Assembly: GCA_031213475.1 (NCBI GenBank) | Contig: JARUPZ010000018.1 | Span: forward strand, 4,315,680 to 4,379,679 | DNA from: Nereocystis luetkeana | Taxonomy: Eukaryota; Sar; Phaeophyceae; Laminariales; Laminariaceae | Direction of reading: 5' to 3' | Length of the DNA stretch: 64,000 nt | In this document: positions 9,275 through 20,544 of the stretch, piece by piece | Numbering within the stretch: position 1 is the stretch's first letter | Layout of the letters: each line of letters begins with the position of its first letter | Translations under genes and position numbers: made by a program | The notes under the pieces: model-generated | Told to the model about the DNA's origin: nothing | What the model saw: only the letters and a program-made list of their open reading frames with translations | The model's database searches: none

Positions 9275-12200
9275 ATGGTCGAGCCGGCGGTGATGGCCAG
9301 CGATATGGCGGAAAATTTTCTCGCGGATTTTTTCCACGCGGCAGTATTGCCTGCGGTAGCCGTGTCGTATCACCGTCGCGGAAAGCGTGGAACTCGTAGC
9401 GAACGGAGAAGAGAGGCTAGGATCCACGTGAGTAAGCACCCCATTCGACGTCATCTAGGAGATGATGGGCGTCGAGGCGCGTTGGGATTGCTGCCCCCAG
9501 CACGTCGGAACCTCGGCACGAACCGGGCCGGGCGAAAAAACACGGAACGGAAGAAACCCACCGCCTGGGAAAAGCGGAGGGTAGAGGAGAAAAAACACGC
9601 TGCACGGAAGAAGAGGAGGCAAGGTCGGAAAGGTCGCAGAGAAGCTCGAAGGTTACGCTCAGATGCTAGGGCTAGGTACAGAGCTGGGGAACTCGTCGTG
9701 GGTACGTTCAATGTTCGCACACTCGCCTTCAACGGCAAAAATGGCATCGGCCACAGCGAGGTCATCATGAAGGTATGCCAGGAACTAGGATGCGATGTCG
9801 TAGGTCTCCAAGAGACTAGGCGAGACGGGCATAGCACGTTCACAGCAGCTGGATACACGATTTTTTGCTCTGGAGCAGACGGCAGCAAATACGAGAGGAA
9901 GGGCACCCATGGTGTAGGACTAGCTGTCAGGGAGTCTATTGTGGCAGGTGTGGGCAAGGATGGTCTCGAGGTGGAGTGCGTTAGTGCCAGACTGATGAAA
10001 GTTCGCATTCAACTTGAGGGCAAATCAAATGCTGTTTCTTTTGTTGTCGGCTATGCGCCGATACTGGATGCACCCGTTCGCGAGAAAGATCAATTCTGGA
10101 ACGAACTGAACAAAGTCGTCTCGGGGGTCCCAAGTGGGGATCACCTACTTGTACTCTTGGATGCAAATGCTCGCACCGGCAAGCGAGAGAGCGGATGTGC
10201 CGGCAGTAAGGTGATGGGTAAATACGGGCGCGATGAATTGAACAACAACGGAGAGCGACTACTCCTCCTTGCAGATGACAACAGGCTTGCGCTCCTCAAC
10301 ACGTTCTTTGCCACACCTACTCGCGGAGTGTCGTACACTTTCCAGTCTCCAAACTCCGGGAAGGGTCAGTGTAGGCTAGACTACATCCTTACTCGGCAAG
10401 TTGATCGACGCCTGGTCCGCAACATGACAGTACGGAAACCCCCAGAGGATCGGCATGAATCTGACCACAACCTCGTGGTCTGCAATATTCGCCTCTTGGG
10501 TCGGTTCGCGCCGAATCGGAGGGTAAAAGCAGGCAGCGGAAAACGAGCTATTAATCTACAACGGTTGATGGCAGACCCCGGTCTCCGAGCGGACCTCAAT
10601 AGGGAGATAACCAAACTTACCCCCCCACCGCCTGGTACAATTGGGAGTGTCGATGATAAGGCAACTGCTCTAGTGGAGACCGTGCTGTCGACTGCTGCTA
10701 AACTAGCACCTCATACCAGTCGAAAACAAGGGCCGCTGGGCTGGTGTACGCCCGAAGAGGTAAAAGCAGAGGTGCACTCACGATGGCAGGAGAAGGAAAA
10801 TGCGAGGACGCAACTACGTGCTAACCCGGAAGACAAAAATCTGCGAAAAGCTGTGAAGATTGCCACTAAACAGCTCAAACGTGCGAGGACGGACGGAGTG
10901 CAGAAGTTCTTCGAGGAATACGTCCGTCAACTCGAAAGGCGTATCCAAGAAGGTGATCAGTTTGGGTTCTACAAGCACCTTAAGGGGATGAATGTGGAAG
11001 GAAAGAGGACTTTCCATTCGCAGTACATCAGGGACGAGGAAGGTAGATTACTACGAGACGTAGGCCTCATCCGGGAACGATGGGTAAGGTGGTTCCATAA
11101 GCTGCTAAACACAAGGTCATCGACCCTCGATCCGACTATCGTCGATGAGCTCAAGGTCTGGCCCTCGTGCAGTCCGCTGGACGACGTCCCGTCTAGATAC
11201 GAGGTGGAAGACGCGATCAGGGCGATGGCGAACCGCAAGGCGGTTGGGCCTGATGGTCTCCCAGCTGAACTTCTGAAGGTCCTGGCCGACGAGGGAGACT
11301 CGGACACCTTGGGAAGCTTCTACGAGATTATCGTCGCTGTGTGGAGGGGAGGGGTCGTGCCGCAGCAATGGAAGGATGCAACGATTAAGGTGCTGCACAA
11401 GAAGAAAGACAGGACGGAGTGTGGTAACTATCGTGGCATTTCCCTAGTCGCGCATGCCGGCAAAGTGCTCCTCAAAGTCATCGCGCGCCGACTCAGCGAC
11501 TATTGCGAACGGGAAGGCATCCTGCCGGAGGAGCAGTGTGGCTTTAGGCCCGAACGATCGACGGTCGACATGATGTTCGTGGTGCGACGCTTGCAGGAAT
11601 TGGCAAGGAAGAAGGACACTCCGCTCTTCATGTGCTTTGTCGACCTCACCAAAGCCTACGACTCCGTCGACCGAACCCTCCTGTGGGCTGTCTTGGCTCG
11701 CTTTGGGGTGCCACCTAGAATGCTCACCGTTATCCGCCAATTCCACGACGGCATGCGAGCATGCGTGCGGCTGGATGACGGCGAGTGCTCAGATATGTTC
11801 GACGTGAAACAGGGCCTACGGCAAGGGTGTGTGCTCGCGCCATTGTTGTTCAACATGTTTTTTACAGCGGTGCTGCGTGTGGCGGAGAAACGTTTCGCTG
11901 CTGATAAAGCCATCACGGACAGCTTGGTGCAACTCCAACAAAAGCAGGAGAAGAAGAAAAAGAAGAGGGGGAAGGCACGGGTCGGGCACGCCGACGGACA
12001 GGGGAATGATAAAGAGGCCCAGACACTGTGGGCTATGCTCTATGCCGACGATGCAGGCATAGTATCGAGATCACCCAACGGCCTGGAGAGGATGATGACG
12101 GTGATCGTGTCTGCATGTGCCGCTTTCGGCCTGACGGTCTCGGAGGCCAAGACGGAGATAATGTGTCTGCAAACGAAAGATGGGGGGAACATGCCGTTCA

Positions 12201-13027
12201 CCGTCACCGCCGCCGGCCAAGTGTACAAACAAACGACCGAGTTTGTGTATCTGGGCGGGGCTATCAGCGCAGATTGGACGGGCAGAAGTGTCGAGGTAAC
12301 GCGTCGACTCCAGAGGGCATGGGCATGCTTCGGACGGTATAAGATGGAAATTTATGACCGCCCGGGTGTGCGCCTACGCCTGAAGGTGCGAATGCTGAGA
12401 GCCGAGGTGATCGAAACGTTGCTCTACGGTTGCGTTACTTGGAGCCCGAGCAAGACTGATTACGGTAGGCTACGGGAGGTCCACCACAAGATGCTCCTCC
12501 GATGCATCGGGTGGCGAAAACGAAAGCGCGAAGACCACATTCTATCCTATGCTAGCGCGCTTCTCAGGACAACATCTGAAAGCGTTGAGACGACGGTACG
12601 CAGACGTAGGCTCTTGTTTGCGGGCTTTGTGACACGAATGGGAGAGGAGCGTCTGCCGAGGAGGGTGATGTTTGGGGAGATGGTTGGGGGTAAGGGTTAC
12701 TCCGGAGGACAGGAGTGGGACTGGATGAGGTACCTTGAGGAGGACCTCAAGGAGTTCGGCATCAAGCTCGAAGGGTGGCGCGAGACAGCACAGAAAGCCG
12801 GCAGATGGTTCCAACGGGTCGAGGAAGGGGCGGAGGCCTTCATGCGGAAATGGCATACAGATGAGAAGGAGGCATCGGCAGAACGGCATAGAATAGCTGC
12901 AACCACGACCACAGCCGTTGACGCCAACGCGAGTGTGCAGAATGACAGGGAAGAGGGGGGGGGCGAAAGGGGGACGAGGGGGAATGGCGGGGGGGGGGGA
13001 GGGGAGGCGGTCTGCCCAACAGACTGA
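9275..13027 (+). CDS. LINE ORF: AP endonuclease / reverse transcriptase
   Basis: A protein of 1250 residues that would nick target DNA and copy the element RNA at the nick. Residues 1-135 are strongly basic (runs of Lys/Arg), probably for RNA binding. The exonuclease-endonuclease-phosphatase domain runs from about 139 to 405: GTFNVRTL, VVGLQETRRDG, LLVLLDANARTG, CRLDYIL and HESDHNLVVC, the last holding the catalytic SDH. The reverse transcriptase spans about 640-1010: NRKAVGPDGLPAELLK, CGNYRGISLVAHAGKVL, CGFRPERSTVDMMF, CFVDLTKAYDSVD, LRQGCVLAPLLFN, MLYADDAGIV (catalytic YADD near 923) and FVYLGGAIS. A lysine-rich insert precedes the YADD box. The C-terminal part (LLRCIGWRKRKREDH and following) is the usual helical tail of this family. 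The start is the first ATG of the open frame. No frame breaks are seen; the final residues are a Gly-rich stretch encoded by G-tracts. Confidence 0.93.
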   Translation: MVEPAVMASDMAENFLADFFHAAVLPAVAVSYHRRGKRGTRSERRREARIHVSKHPIRRHLGDDGRRGALGLLPPARRNLGTNRAGRKNTERKKPTAWEKRRVEEKKHAARKKRRQGRKGRREARRLRSDARARYRAGELVVGTFNVRTLAFNGKNGIGHSEVIMKVCQELGCDVVGLQETRRDGHSTFTAAGYTIFCSGADGSKYERKGTHGVGLAVRESIVAGVGKDGLEVECVSARLMKVRIQLEGKSNAVSFVVGYAPILDAPVREKDQFWNELNKVVSGVPSGDHLLVLLDANARTGKRESGCAGSKVMGKYGRDELNNNGERLLLLADDNRLALLNTFFATPTRGVSYTFQSPNSGKGQCRLDYILTRQVDRRLVRNMTVRKPPEDRHESDHNLVVCNIRLLGRFAPNRRVKAGSGKRAINLQRLMADPGLRADLNREITKLTPPPPGTIGSVDDKATALVETVLSTAAKLAPHTSRKQGPLGWCTPEEVKAEVHSRWQEKENARTQLRANPEDKNLRKAVKIATKQLKRARTDGVQKFFEEYVRQLERRIQEGDQFGFYKHLKGMNVEGKRTFHSQYIRDEEGRLLRDVGLIRERWVRWFHKLLNTRSSTLDPTIVDELKVWPSCSPLDDVPSRYEVEDAIRAMANRKAVGPDGLPAELLKVLADEGDSDTLGSFYEIIVAVWRGGVVPQQWKDATIKVLHKKKDRTECGNYRGISLVAHAGKVLLKVIARRLSDYCEREGILPEEQCGFRPERSTVDMMFVVRRLQELARKKDTPLFMCFVDLTKAYDSVDRTLLWAVLARFGVPPRMLTVIRQFHDGMRACVRLDDGECSDMFDVKQGLRQGCVLAPLLFNMFFTAVLRVAEKRFAADKAITDSLVQLQQKQEKKKKKRGKARVGHADGQGNDKEAQTLWAMLYADDAGIVSRSPNGLERMMTVIVSACAAFGLTVSEAKTEIMCLQTKDGGNMPFTVTAAGQVYKQTTEFVYLGGAISADWTGRSVEVTRRLQRAWACFGRYKMEIYDRPGVRLRLKVRMLRAEVIETLLYGCVTWSPSKTDYGRLREVHHKMLLRCIGWRKRKREDHILSYASALLRTTSESVETTVRRRRLLFAGFVTRMGEERLPRRVMFGEMVGGKGYSGGQEWDWMRYLEEDLKEFGIKLEGWRETAQKAGRWFQRVEEGAEAFMRKWHTDEKEASAERHRIAATTTTAVDANASVQNDREEGGGERGTRGNGGGGGGEAVCPTD

Positions 13028-13557
13028 AGCCTGGTTATGGCCATCATCGTCATGATGCACTCCTTTCTTTGGGACCCAAGTAACTAGCATGGTGCCATCT
13101 GGGCAACTTTGCGTGTCTGTATGCTCCAGTGCCTGCCTTTGGTATTTTCTTTCCCCCCCGCCCGTGATTATCGCTTTTTTGTCCCTTCTTTGTTTTCATT
13201 TTTCTTTCATTCCCGTTTGTACCTCTTTGTGTCTTTGTTAGTATGGTCCGTTTTGCCTTGCCTTTTTTTCGCGTTTTTGCTATCTGCGTCTGTTTTAGTT
13301 TTGTTTTTGTTTTTGTTTTGCTTAGCTTCATCTTCTTTTTTTAGGTTTTTGTCTGCTATTAATAGTCTCCTTTTTGCTTCCCTGGTGTCCGTAGTGGTGG
13401 AGTGCGTATGCCTGTTTTTTGTTTTTTGTTTTTTTGCCTCTGTTTTTACTTGAGGTATTTCTTCCACTCCAGAGTTATTGGAGCCTGTCCTGCGACCACG
13501 GACTGCATTGAATTGTGAGTTAATGTGAGAACAACAACAACAACAACAACAACAACA
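9275..13557 (+). mobile_element. LINE with intact ORF, APE-type non-LTR retrotransposon (RTE-like)
   Basis: The element comprises one long uninterrupted ORF (9275-13027), a 3' untranslated part rich in T-runs, and a terminal (AAC)n microsatellite at about 13531-13557. Short tandem-repeat tails in place of poly(A) are usual in RTE-like and related LINEs. One ORF with an N-terminal AP-endonuclease and a central reverse transcriptase, and no RNase H or CCHC knuckle that I can see, fits that group. The 5' end is not determined and no convincing target-site duplication was found. The open frame suggests a recent insertion. Confidence 0.85.
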
Positions 13558-13559
13558 TT

Positions 13560-14590
13560 GCTGTACAGCAGTAGTATTTTTAGCCCCTTGGGGGGCTGAC
13601 CCCGAGATACCGACTACCTGGTACCCACCACTGCTGCTGCTGTCTGTACCTACAATAGGTTTGGTGTTACCAGCGCCCAGCAGCACCTACAAATATGATA
13701 CCTGTAGAATGATGTTGCGCCCTGCCGTTCCGTACGAGTCCTTGCATTGTGACCCGGACACCGGACACCAATTTGTACCATCCTCCAACCACGCCGCAGT
13801 GGCTATCGCTGTAATCGTCGCCATTCTGCTATATAGCGGTGGTCGTCGATTGCTCCTGTGTACTGACTGACTGGTACAAGTATAAAGCAATAATACTCGT
13901 ACGGGTACACATGATACATACCTGGTACCTGGTACACGAGGAGAGCTCGCCGAGCCTTTCTTCAGTCTAACTACTGCTGTAAGCAGCGGTGAGCCCACGG
14001 CTCCGCGCGTGGCGCTATGTAGCCCTGCGTTGCCAAATGTAGCGCGGCCCGCACCGCACCGCACCTATGTACGCATGTAGGTAGTCGTAAGTATACCTGG
14101 TACATCAGCCGGTACTATTAATAGCACTAAAAATGTACCAGGAACTACTACGGATATTCTAATGGTGTGTCTTTTGCTAAACATATGGTATGGTATGTGC
14201 CTGCGAACCTGGCATATTATACCTGGTACGTACGACCTACTGCTGTGCCCGTACCCGTACCCGCAGGCGGGTATTTTAAAAGGGCATACCCGGACCCTGG
14301 GTGTTGTGACACGGGCGGACGTACTCGTAGCATATATAAGTTCCAGGTACGGGTATGTACAAAAGTCGTACGTACAGAACTTACAGAACATACACAAGCT
14401 CCGGGTACAGGTACGTTGGTACTGGGGAAAGTATACTGGGTATGTACCCTACAGAAGACAACCTTGCACACTTCAGAAGTTCCGGATAGGGGTATGGAGG
14501 TCTCACAGAACTCACCGAAGTTCCGGGAGCGGTATGGAAGTCTTCACACCTCGGATAACGTAGCACTCGGAGAATACTTATCTCCGTAGT
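13560..14590. other. Non-coding stretch rich in TACCTGGTA words
   Basis: No gene is recognised. TACCTGGTA occurs near 13616, 13921 (twice), 14095 and 14219. The part at 14235-14470 is a loose repeat of GTACCCG and CGGGTA words and resembles 17890-18060 in composition and in phrases such as CCCTACAGAAGACAAC. Confidence 0.45.
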
Positions 14591-17280
14591 GGGGCCCAAC
14601 ACAGGGACGTGGCAACGTACTATTAACAACATAGTTCTAGCACTGGTGGAGAAGCAATCACGGTAACGCGGTAACACGGCAGTGTTAGCTGGAAACCCGC
14701 CAACGTGCACACGCCTTCACGTAATGTTTCTGCTCGATCCCGTCCAGCTCTGGTACAGTAACGTTATGTTATGCCGCGATCCGTCCTTGAATTAACACTA
14801 ACAACACATAACACAGCAGTGTTAGGCTTTGACCAAACACGTACGTTATCTCTTTAACATGCCCAGATCGATATCCGCATATATATTTACTAACACGACG
14901 ACATGATGTTAATGTCCACGCAGCCTTGTTAGACCTATGCCAATGGTACAGCGAAGTTGCAATAAAAAGTTTGAATTTCAAAGATACCCGCCAAAAAAAA
15001 TCAGAACACGCTTCCTATGGGCCACGAAAAAAAAAAAAAAAGTTCCTAACTTTTGGAAAAGCTCGAAAAAAGCAAATCTGGGGCCGATGTTGGGCCAACA
15101 TCGGCTTGAGAAAAACTCAGGCCGATCTTTGGTTCGAAGCGGCGAGATTCCGAGTCCTCGACAGACATCGATCAACAAAACCAACGATTGCGTCATGAAT
15201 TCTGAACGGAGTGCGCTCGTTAGGGGCTCCGACCCACCCTAGGGTCACCGTCTTCACACCATGGCCGGTGTCATGTGGCGGGAGCTGACCAGGCGTGTGA
15301 TAAAACAATATTTGGCCGCTGGTTTGCACAAAACAAAAGACAACACTTCTCCATCCGTCTCGAATGGCAAAAAATAAACTTTTTTTCAAGTTTGGGAGGA
15401 CACCGTAGGACGCCGCCGGCAAGCTCTCGCGCACTAGACCATGGATCGACCTGATATCTTCGAGCCCGTCATCTATATTCGTTGGGCTTGCCAGATACCG
15501 AGTGGGTTGGCCGTGGGCTGAGTCTATGTCGAGATCGAGCGTCGATCGTCGCACGAGCTGGTTTCGATCACCGTGTTGACAATTTGCGACCAGCAAAACA
15601 CAAATTGCGCCGCCTGCAGCCGTTGGGGGAAAAAAAAAAAGAAATCAAACATTTTTCTCTTTTTTTCCCACAGCGGCGGTACGAGAAGTTTTTCGTTTGT
15701 ATTTATAAAGCGATACATTTGAAAAAAATCTTTTGAACTTCGCGTTTCCATTGGCATAGGTCTTATAGACGTAACACACTAGCATAGTGTTACCCTTAGG
15801 AGGAGTGCTACACATAACACCCTACCATAACGTTACCATGTTGGCCAGCACTGCTAACACCTAACATTGTGTTACAAATAATGACACACTAACATAGCAT
15901 AACGTGATGGCCAGCACTACTGAACTAACACTACGTTATCTGGACCCCCCGTCTGATTGCCTTAGGCTCGGACAACGTAACGTTTAGCCTACGTTACAGT
16001 TTTAGCCGGCCGATACGTAACATTATGTTAGGATGTTAGCCTAAATGCGGAAGTCTCTCTAACATTATGTTACGGTGTTACCGTCAGTAAAGATCCGTTA
16101 CCGTGTTACCGCAAAGATCAATCCGGGTCTAATATCATGTTGAGTTACCGTTGGGGCCGAAGTCGTTCTAACGTAATGTTACTACGTTACCCTTTGGATC
16201 TTCCCGAGATCTAACATGTGTTACCTGTGTTGGTGGTAAAACAGCGTGGCGGAGTAACATCACGTAGCCGTGTTCTCCAATTTCGCCGACATCCCTGTAG
16301 GGGGTATCTACAAAAATATCCCCGGGGGGGGGATAGCATGGCATCCCGGGTAAAAACACGCCTCCATTTAAAAAAAACTAAACAGGAGACATTCAGGAGG
16401 GATCCCCGCAAAAAACGCCTCATTCCTTTGGAAACCCCGCCAGTACGTCTGATAAAAATCTACTGTATAACGTAATCTGCAAACTCGCACGTACGAGCTA
16501 GCACGGCAGTAACATATTGTTGGTGTTAGATTGGGGATGTGCGTTATCTGCTAACTTGTGTCTCCACCTACATTGCATACGAGCTGACATATTGACCTAA
16601 TGCTAGTGTATTATCGATCATATACAATATCCGTTTGGCGTTTGTTACGGTAGCAAGACACCCTCACATGACGTCGCTCGATACGGGCTGCTGCTGCGGT
16701 TGATACGGTAACATAATGTTCACGTTGTATTGACCGAGTACGTTATCTCTTCAACGTGTGTTACGATAGCCACTAAGAATTCCACTAACACACTAACAAA
16801 AGCTTTTTTTTTGGCAGTGTACGTTATCCGTCTAAAGGGTGTCACGGTAGCAAGTAAGAATCCCGCTGACACACTAATACAAACGTTACTCTCTAGGGGC
16901 TGATGTCGCTAACACGGTAACATAATGTTAACGTTTAATTCATCATGCACGTTATCCCTTCCTTCAACGTGTGTTACGATAGCCACTAGGAGTTCCGCTA
17001 GCACACAAACATAGTGCTACTCGCTGTGGGCTGCCTACCCTAACACCGTGCCACATATACTGCGGTCAGTACGGGATCAAGGTAACGCTCGAGCATAATG
17101 TTACGCGATCGTCCGCCAACATCATAACACACTACACTGTAGCACTATGTTATACACAATCCTGAAAGTAGTTAACGCAGTAACGTAATGTTACAGTTTT
17201 TTTCGTGAAGTGTTACGTTATCCGAGGTGTGGAAGTCTTACTGAACTAACGAGAGTTCCGGGTAAACGTCACACTCCAGT
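14590..17280. repeat. Domain of TAACATAATGTTA-type inverted words
   Basis: The palindromic word TAACATAATGTTA and close variants (TAACGTAATGTTA, TAACATTATGTTA) occur at roughly a dozen places, for example near 16018, 16062, 16170, 16708, 16916, 17097 and 17185. They are mixed with GTTATC and GTGTTACGATAGCC phrases. From about 16730 to 17060 longer units recur at 110-150 bp with the order ACGTTATC, GTGTTACGATAGCCACTA, CACTAACACA. The domain contains no coding sequence and surrounds the Harbinger-type element at 14932-15762, which inserted into it. Confidence 0.6.
14932..15762. mobile_element. Harbinger-type TIR element, copy 2 (TTA target site)
   Basis: The left end GACCTATGCCAATGG is the exact inverse of the right end CCATTGGCATAGGTC, and TTA flanks both sides (14929-14931 and 15763-15765). 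It is 831 bp, about 85-90% identical to 3856-4699. A shorter related piece lies at 62503-62612. No transposase is recognisable, so it is probably mobilised in trans. A minus-strand frame near 15380-15590 is shared with the other copy, but only as far as overall DNA identity predicts. Confidence 0.85.
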
Positions 17281-18690
17281 CACCAACCCCCTTTTTTTTC
17301 ACAGCAGTACGTATCATAGCAGATAATCGCTATCATCGCATTAGCGCAGACAGGAAGCACAGCAGCGGCTCCACAAACACAGCACCACGCGGCGAGACAG
17401 CCGCCGATGCCGCCGAGGCTGTGCGCTTCCAGTGTCTCAGATGGGAACGGCTCGCTGGGCTGAATGTGCTTGCTGTGCTCCGGTGGTCTCTCGCGTGCTT
17501 GCTGTTGTGAGATGGCATCTACAGAAACCTCTACCTCCGAACAAAACGTTGCACTTGGTTGGATACTCGCGAGTTCCTACTGCTGTACGAGTACTCGTAC
17601 AACGGAGAGGGGTTTTGGAGGTGTAGCGGGCCGAAAACGGTACAAGGTTTCGCCGAAGTAGGGGTAACCGCTCACCGACTGGCGGGGTGGCGGGCTGAAC
17701 AACGGTGGCCAGTGGGGTGGGGTGTGATCGGTGTACGAGTACTCGTGTACCCTTCTTTCCGTACATCCTTTTGATACATTTATTATTTGTTGATTTTGTC
17801 TTTTGTTTTTTTCATCAACACCCAACGCACACAAGTTGACGACAGTTACAAATATCCTGCTGCGCGGGTTCCTAGCGACAGCTGTACCATCTATAACCCG
17901 TACCCGTGCCCGCACCCGGGTTTTTCACAAAGGGCATTACCCCGGATATTGTACCACGGGCTTACAGAACTTGCGGAAGTTTCGGTACGGGCAATACCCG
18001 GGAAGGTGCCCCAGGTATGGTTCTGTACGCACCCTACAGAAGACAACTTACATATTCTGATTACGCTGCGCCAAGCGAAGGTCGTAGGTGGTGGTCCACT
18101 GGCTTCCACTGTCTCTAATGTTGAATGTACAACTAATTCACATATTGTATTCATACTGCGCGCACGTATGTTTATTAAGGGCGCACGACCAAAAGACAAA
18201 ACGACACCACCACCGCCACCACCCTCCTAAAGGTATACACCAGTAGTACCTATTATTATAGTTACCTGTTAACAGTATATACACGTACAGTATTGAAAAC
18301 AAATGACCAGTGGGATGGTATTTCTGGACGAATTCACGGAAATTGTTTTTTCAAGCTTGTTTCACTTGAATTTACAATAGTATACCCCCCCTGTCGGGGT
18401 CTCGAAAATGGATACCTTAGAGGGGTGTCGGATTTTGTTTTTGCGTGCACCCCTGGTCTACCGGTATTCGATGGTTGATGAACTTCCTTGCTGACTCTTC
18501 TTGCCTCCAATGGGTGGAGACCGCCGGCCTCACGAGCCCCAGACAACAGTGGCAGCAGTAGTCGCGTGTTGAAGGAAATCTTCCTGACGTAGCTAGGATT
18601 TGGCTTCCGTATGGGATATATTGTGGGCAGCTCAACCAAGCTACAGTAAAATATTTTCATGCCACAGCATCCCGAGTCGGCCGAATCAAC
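17280..18690. other. Non-coding stretch, dispersed repeats only
   Basis: No gene is recognised. GAGTACTCGTAC words (17590, 17735) and a GGGTACGGG-rich part (17890-18010) resemble 14235-14470. The segment 18290-18475 is a dispersed repeat matched at 26435-26620. Confidence 0.4.
18290..18475 (+). repeat. Dispersed repeat, matches 26435-26620
   Basis: Both copies run GAAAAC(A)AA...CCA(G/A)TGGGA, TTCTGGACGAA, then a T-rich part, CCCCCCT-CTGTC-GGGTCT, GAAAA-GGATA and GTTTT-CGTGCACCC. Identity is about 70% by eye. No terminal repeats or coding potential are evident. The copy at 26435 lies within duplication copy B but has no counterpart in copy A, which suggests mobility. Confidence 0.5.
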
Positions 18691-18835
18691 CTAGAGTATT
18701 TCCAAGCACAGCACCCAAGCACTGATCACTGGCATGGGGTTCGGGTGGGAGGGTCGGCCATAAGCGCCCTTGAACAAAAAACTCCCTAAATATCCCGCTA
18801 TTAAGGTGTGACCACGTCTCAACAATGGTGTACCC

Positions 18836-19460
18836 GGAGTTGGGGTTTCCACACCGCGCGGGGCGGGATCAACCGGGAGGATGCCGATTTCGTCCCCGAC
18901 TCGTTGGAGTTGTAGATTTATGGAAGGATTTCTGATTTGTGGATAGGGGACCTTATCCTCCACAGGTGGCGCTGGCTCCGCAAACCCCAGCCAATCAGCA
19001 ATCAGCCAGTGGGGTTGGGGGTTTCATACCGTACGGGGCGGTATCGACCCGGACGGCGACCGCCTCTTTCGTCCCCATTGTGTTGGATGTTCAGATGTAT
19101 GGAAGGATTTCTGATCCGGGGATGAGACCTTAGCCTCTCCGGGTGGGGCTGGATCCACAAGTCCCAGGCGATGAGCAACGTGCCAGCGGGGTTGAGGTTT
19201 CCACATCGTGCGGGGCGGTATCGACCCGGGAGGCCGTCTCTTTCGTCCTCGGTTTGGTCAAGTTGCAGATGTATTGAAATCTTTAGGATCCGGAGATGGG
19301 GTCCTATCCTCCCCAGGTGGCGCTGACTCCGCAAACCCCAGCCAATCAGCAATCAGCCAGTGGGGTTGGGTGTTTCCACACCGTGTGGGGCGGTATCGAC
19401 ACGGGGGGTCGCCGTTTTCGTCCCCGAATTGTTGAAGTTGCAAATTGTCAGTTGGAGGGG
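18836..19460. repeat. Minisatellite of about 175 bp, roughly four units
   Basis: The landmark GGGGTTGGG-TTTCCACACCG followed by GGGGCGGTATCGACCCGG starts units at about 18836, 19013, 19189 and 19362, giving spacings of 177, 176 and 173 bp. Units are 75-85% alike. The opposite-strand frames look similar from unit to unit only because the DNA repeats; they are interrupted by stops. Confidence 0.8.
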
Positions 19461-19464
19461 TAGC

Positions 19465-20540
19465 GAGGCTGGAACGATGAAACGGCTGGACACAAACAAT
19501 TATTTTGACGAGCGGCCTAATAAAGGCTGTACGAGGTACGTATCGGTATACTTTCATACTGTACGCGAGTCGCCTTATTCAGACGACTTCGACACAGAAA
19601 ACAAATAAAACCAGGTACCAGCCCCCCCTGGCCACGCAACGGGAGTCCTTTCTTATGGCAACGGCAGCAGCTTTCGGTGCTATATGCACCTCATTCAAGT
19701 ATTTGTGGTGGCCTTCGGTTAGTTGGAAAGTACGCTGAAGCCAGCAGTAACGACGAGGCGTGCCACATGCCGTTGCGCAGAGCAAAAATAGCCTTGTTTA
19801 GGGCCGACACATGCCCAGAGGACAGACGGCCAAGCAAGTGCATAATCGAGGCTCATGGCTGAGCGATAACATTTTGCACGCCATGTTTGGGGGTCCTACA
19901 TGGCGTTACAAATTTGCGCTCGTATTAGTAGTATATGTCGCAGTGTCCGGCGCTCCTTCTTCAGGTGATTTTGTAGTACTGTAAGGTGCAGGCAGTACGA
20001 TGCCATAAAGCACGAACATCATCTGGGGTACACTCACTGGTAGAGGGCTTCTAACGCTGTTTACCCCCACCCCCCCCAACCCCTCCCTCTCTGCTCCCCC
20101 CCCTGCCCCTCCCGCTCCCCTCTCCCTTCTCTGTTTTTTTCGGACGATCGACTTCATTTATTAGTTGAGAATTGGACATGATGAAACAAAACTGGAGAGG
20201 GTGGACCCAGTTGAGCGAATAACGGCGGCCGGCTGGAGCGCTTGAGCACACCTGGCTCTCCACGGAGGGTCTGAGCATGGCCGACCACGACCTCGGGTTG
20301 GAGCCTATCGTGAAGAAGCTTAGAACATTGAACGCGACGAGAAACCTTTTTGCGAGCTGCGATCGATCCAGTCGGTGACAAGCGAAGTCCTCGGAGCACG
20401 CGCGCGGGGAGGAGGGGAGGAGAGGGGAGGGCAGGGGGGTATTGGAGCAGGCGGGCCACCACTGAAATGTGGCCAGTTACTGAGGGCAAAAACACGAAAT
20501 ACAAGCCTGGGGCGGGTGAAAGGGACGACGACTTCATCAT
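19465..20540. other. Non-coding stretch
   Basis: No gene is recognised. It contains a C/T-rich tract with CCCCTCCC runs at 20065-20140 and a G-rich tract at 20400-20450. Short open frames in these tracts are compositional. Confidence 0.35.
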
Positions 20541-20544
20541 TCCT

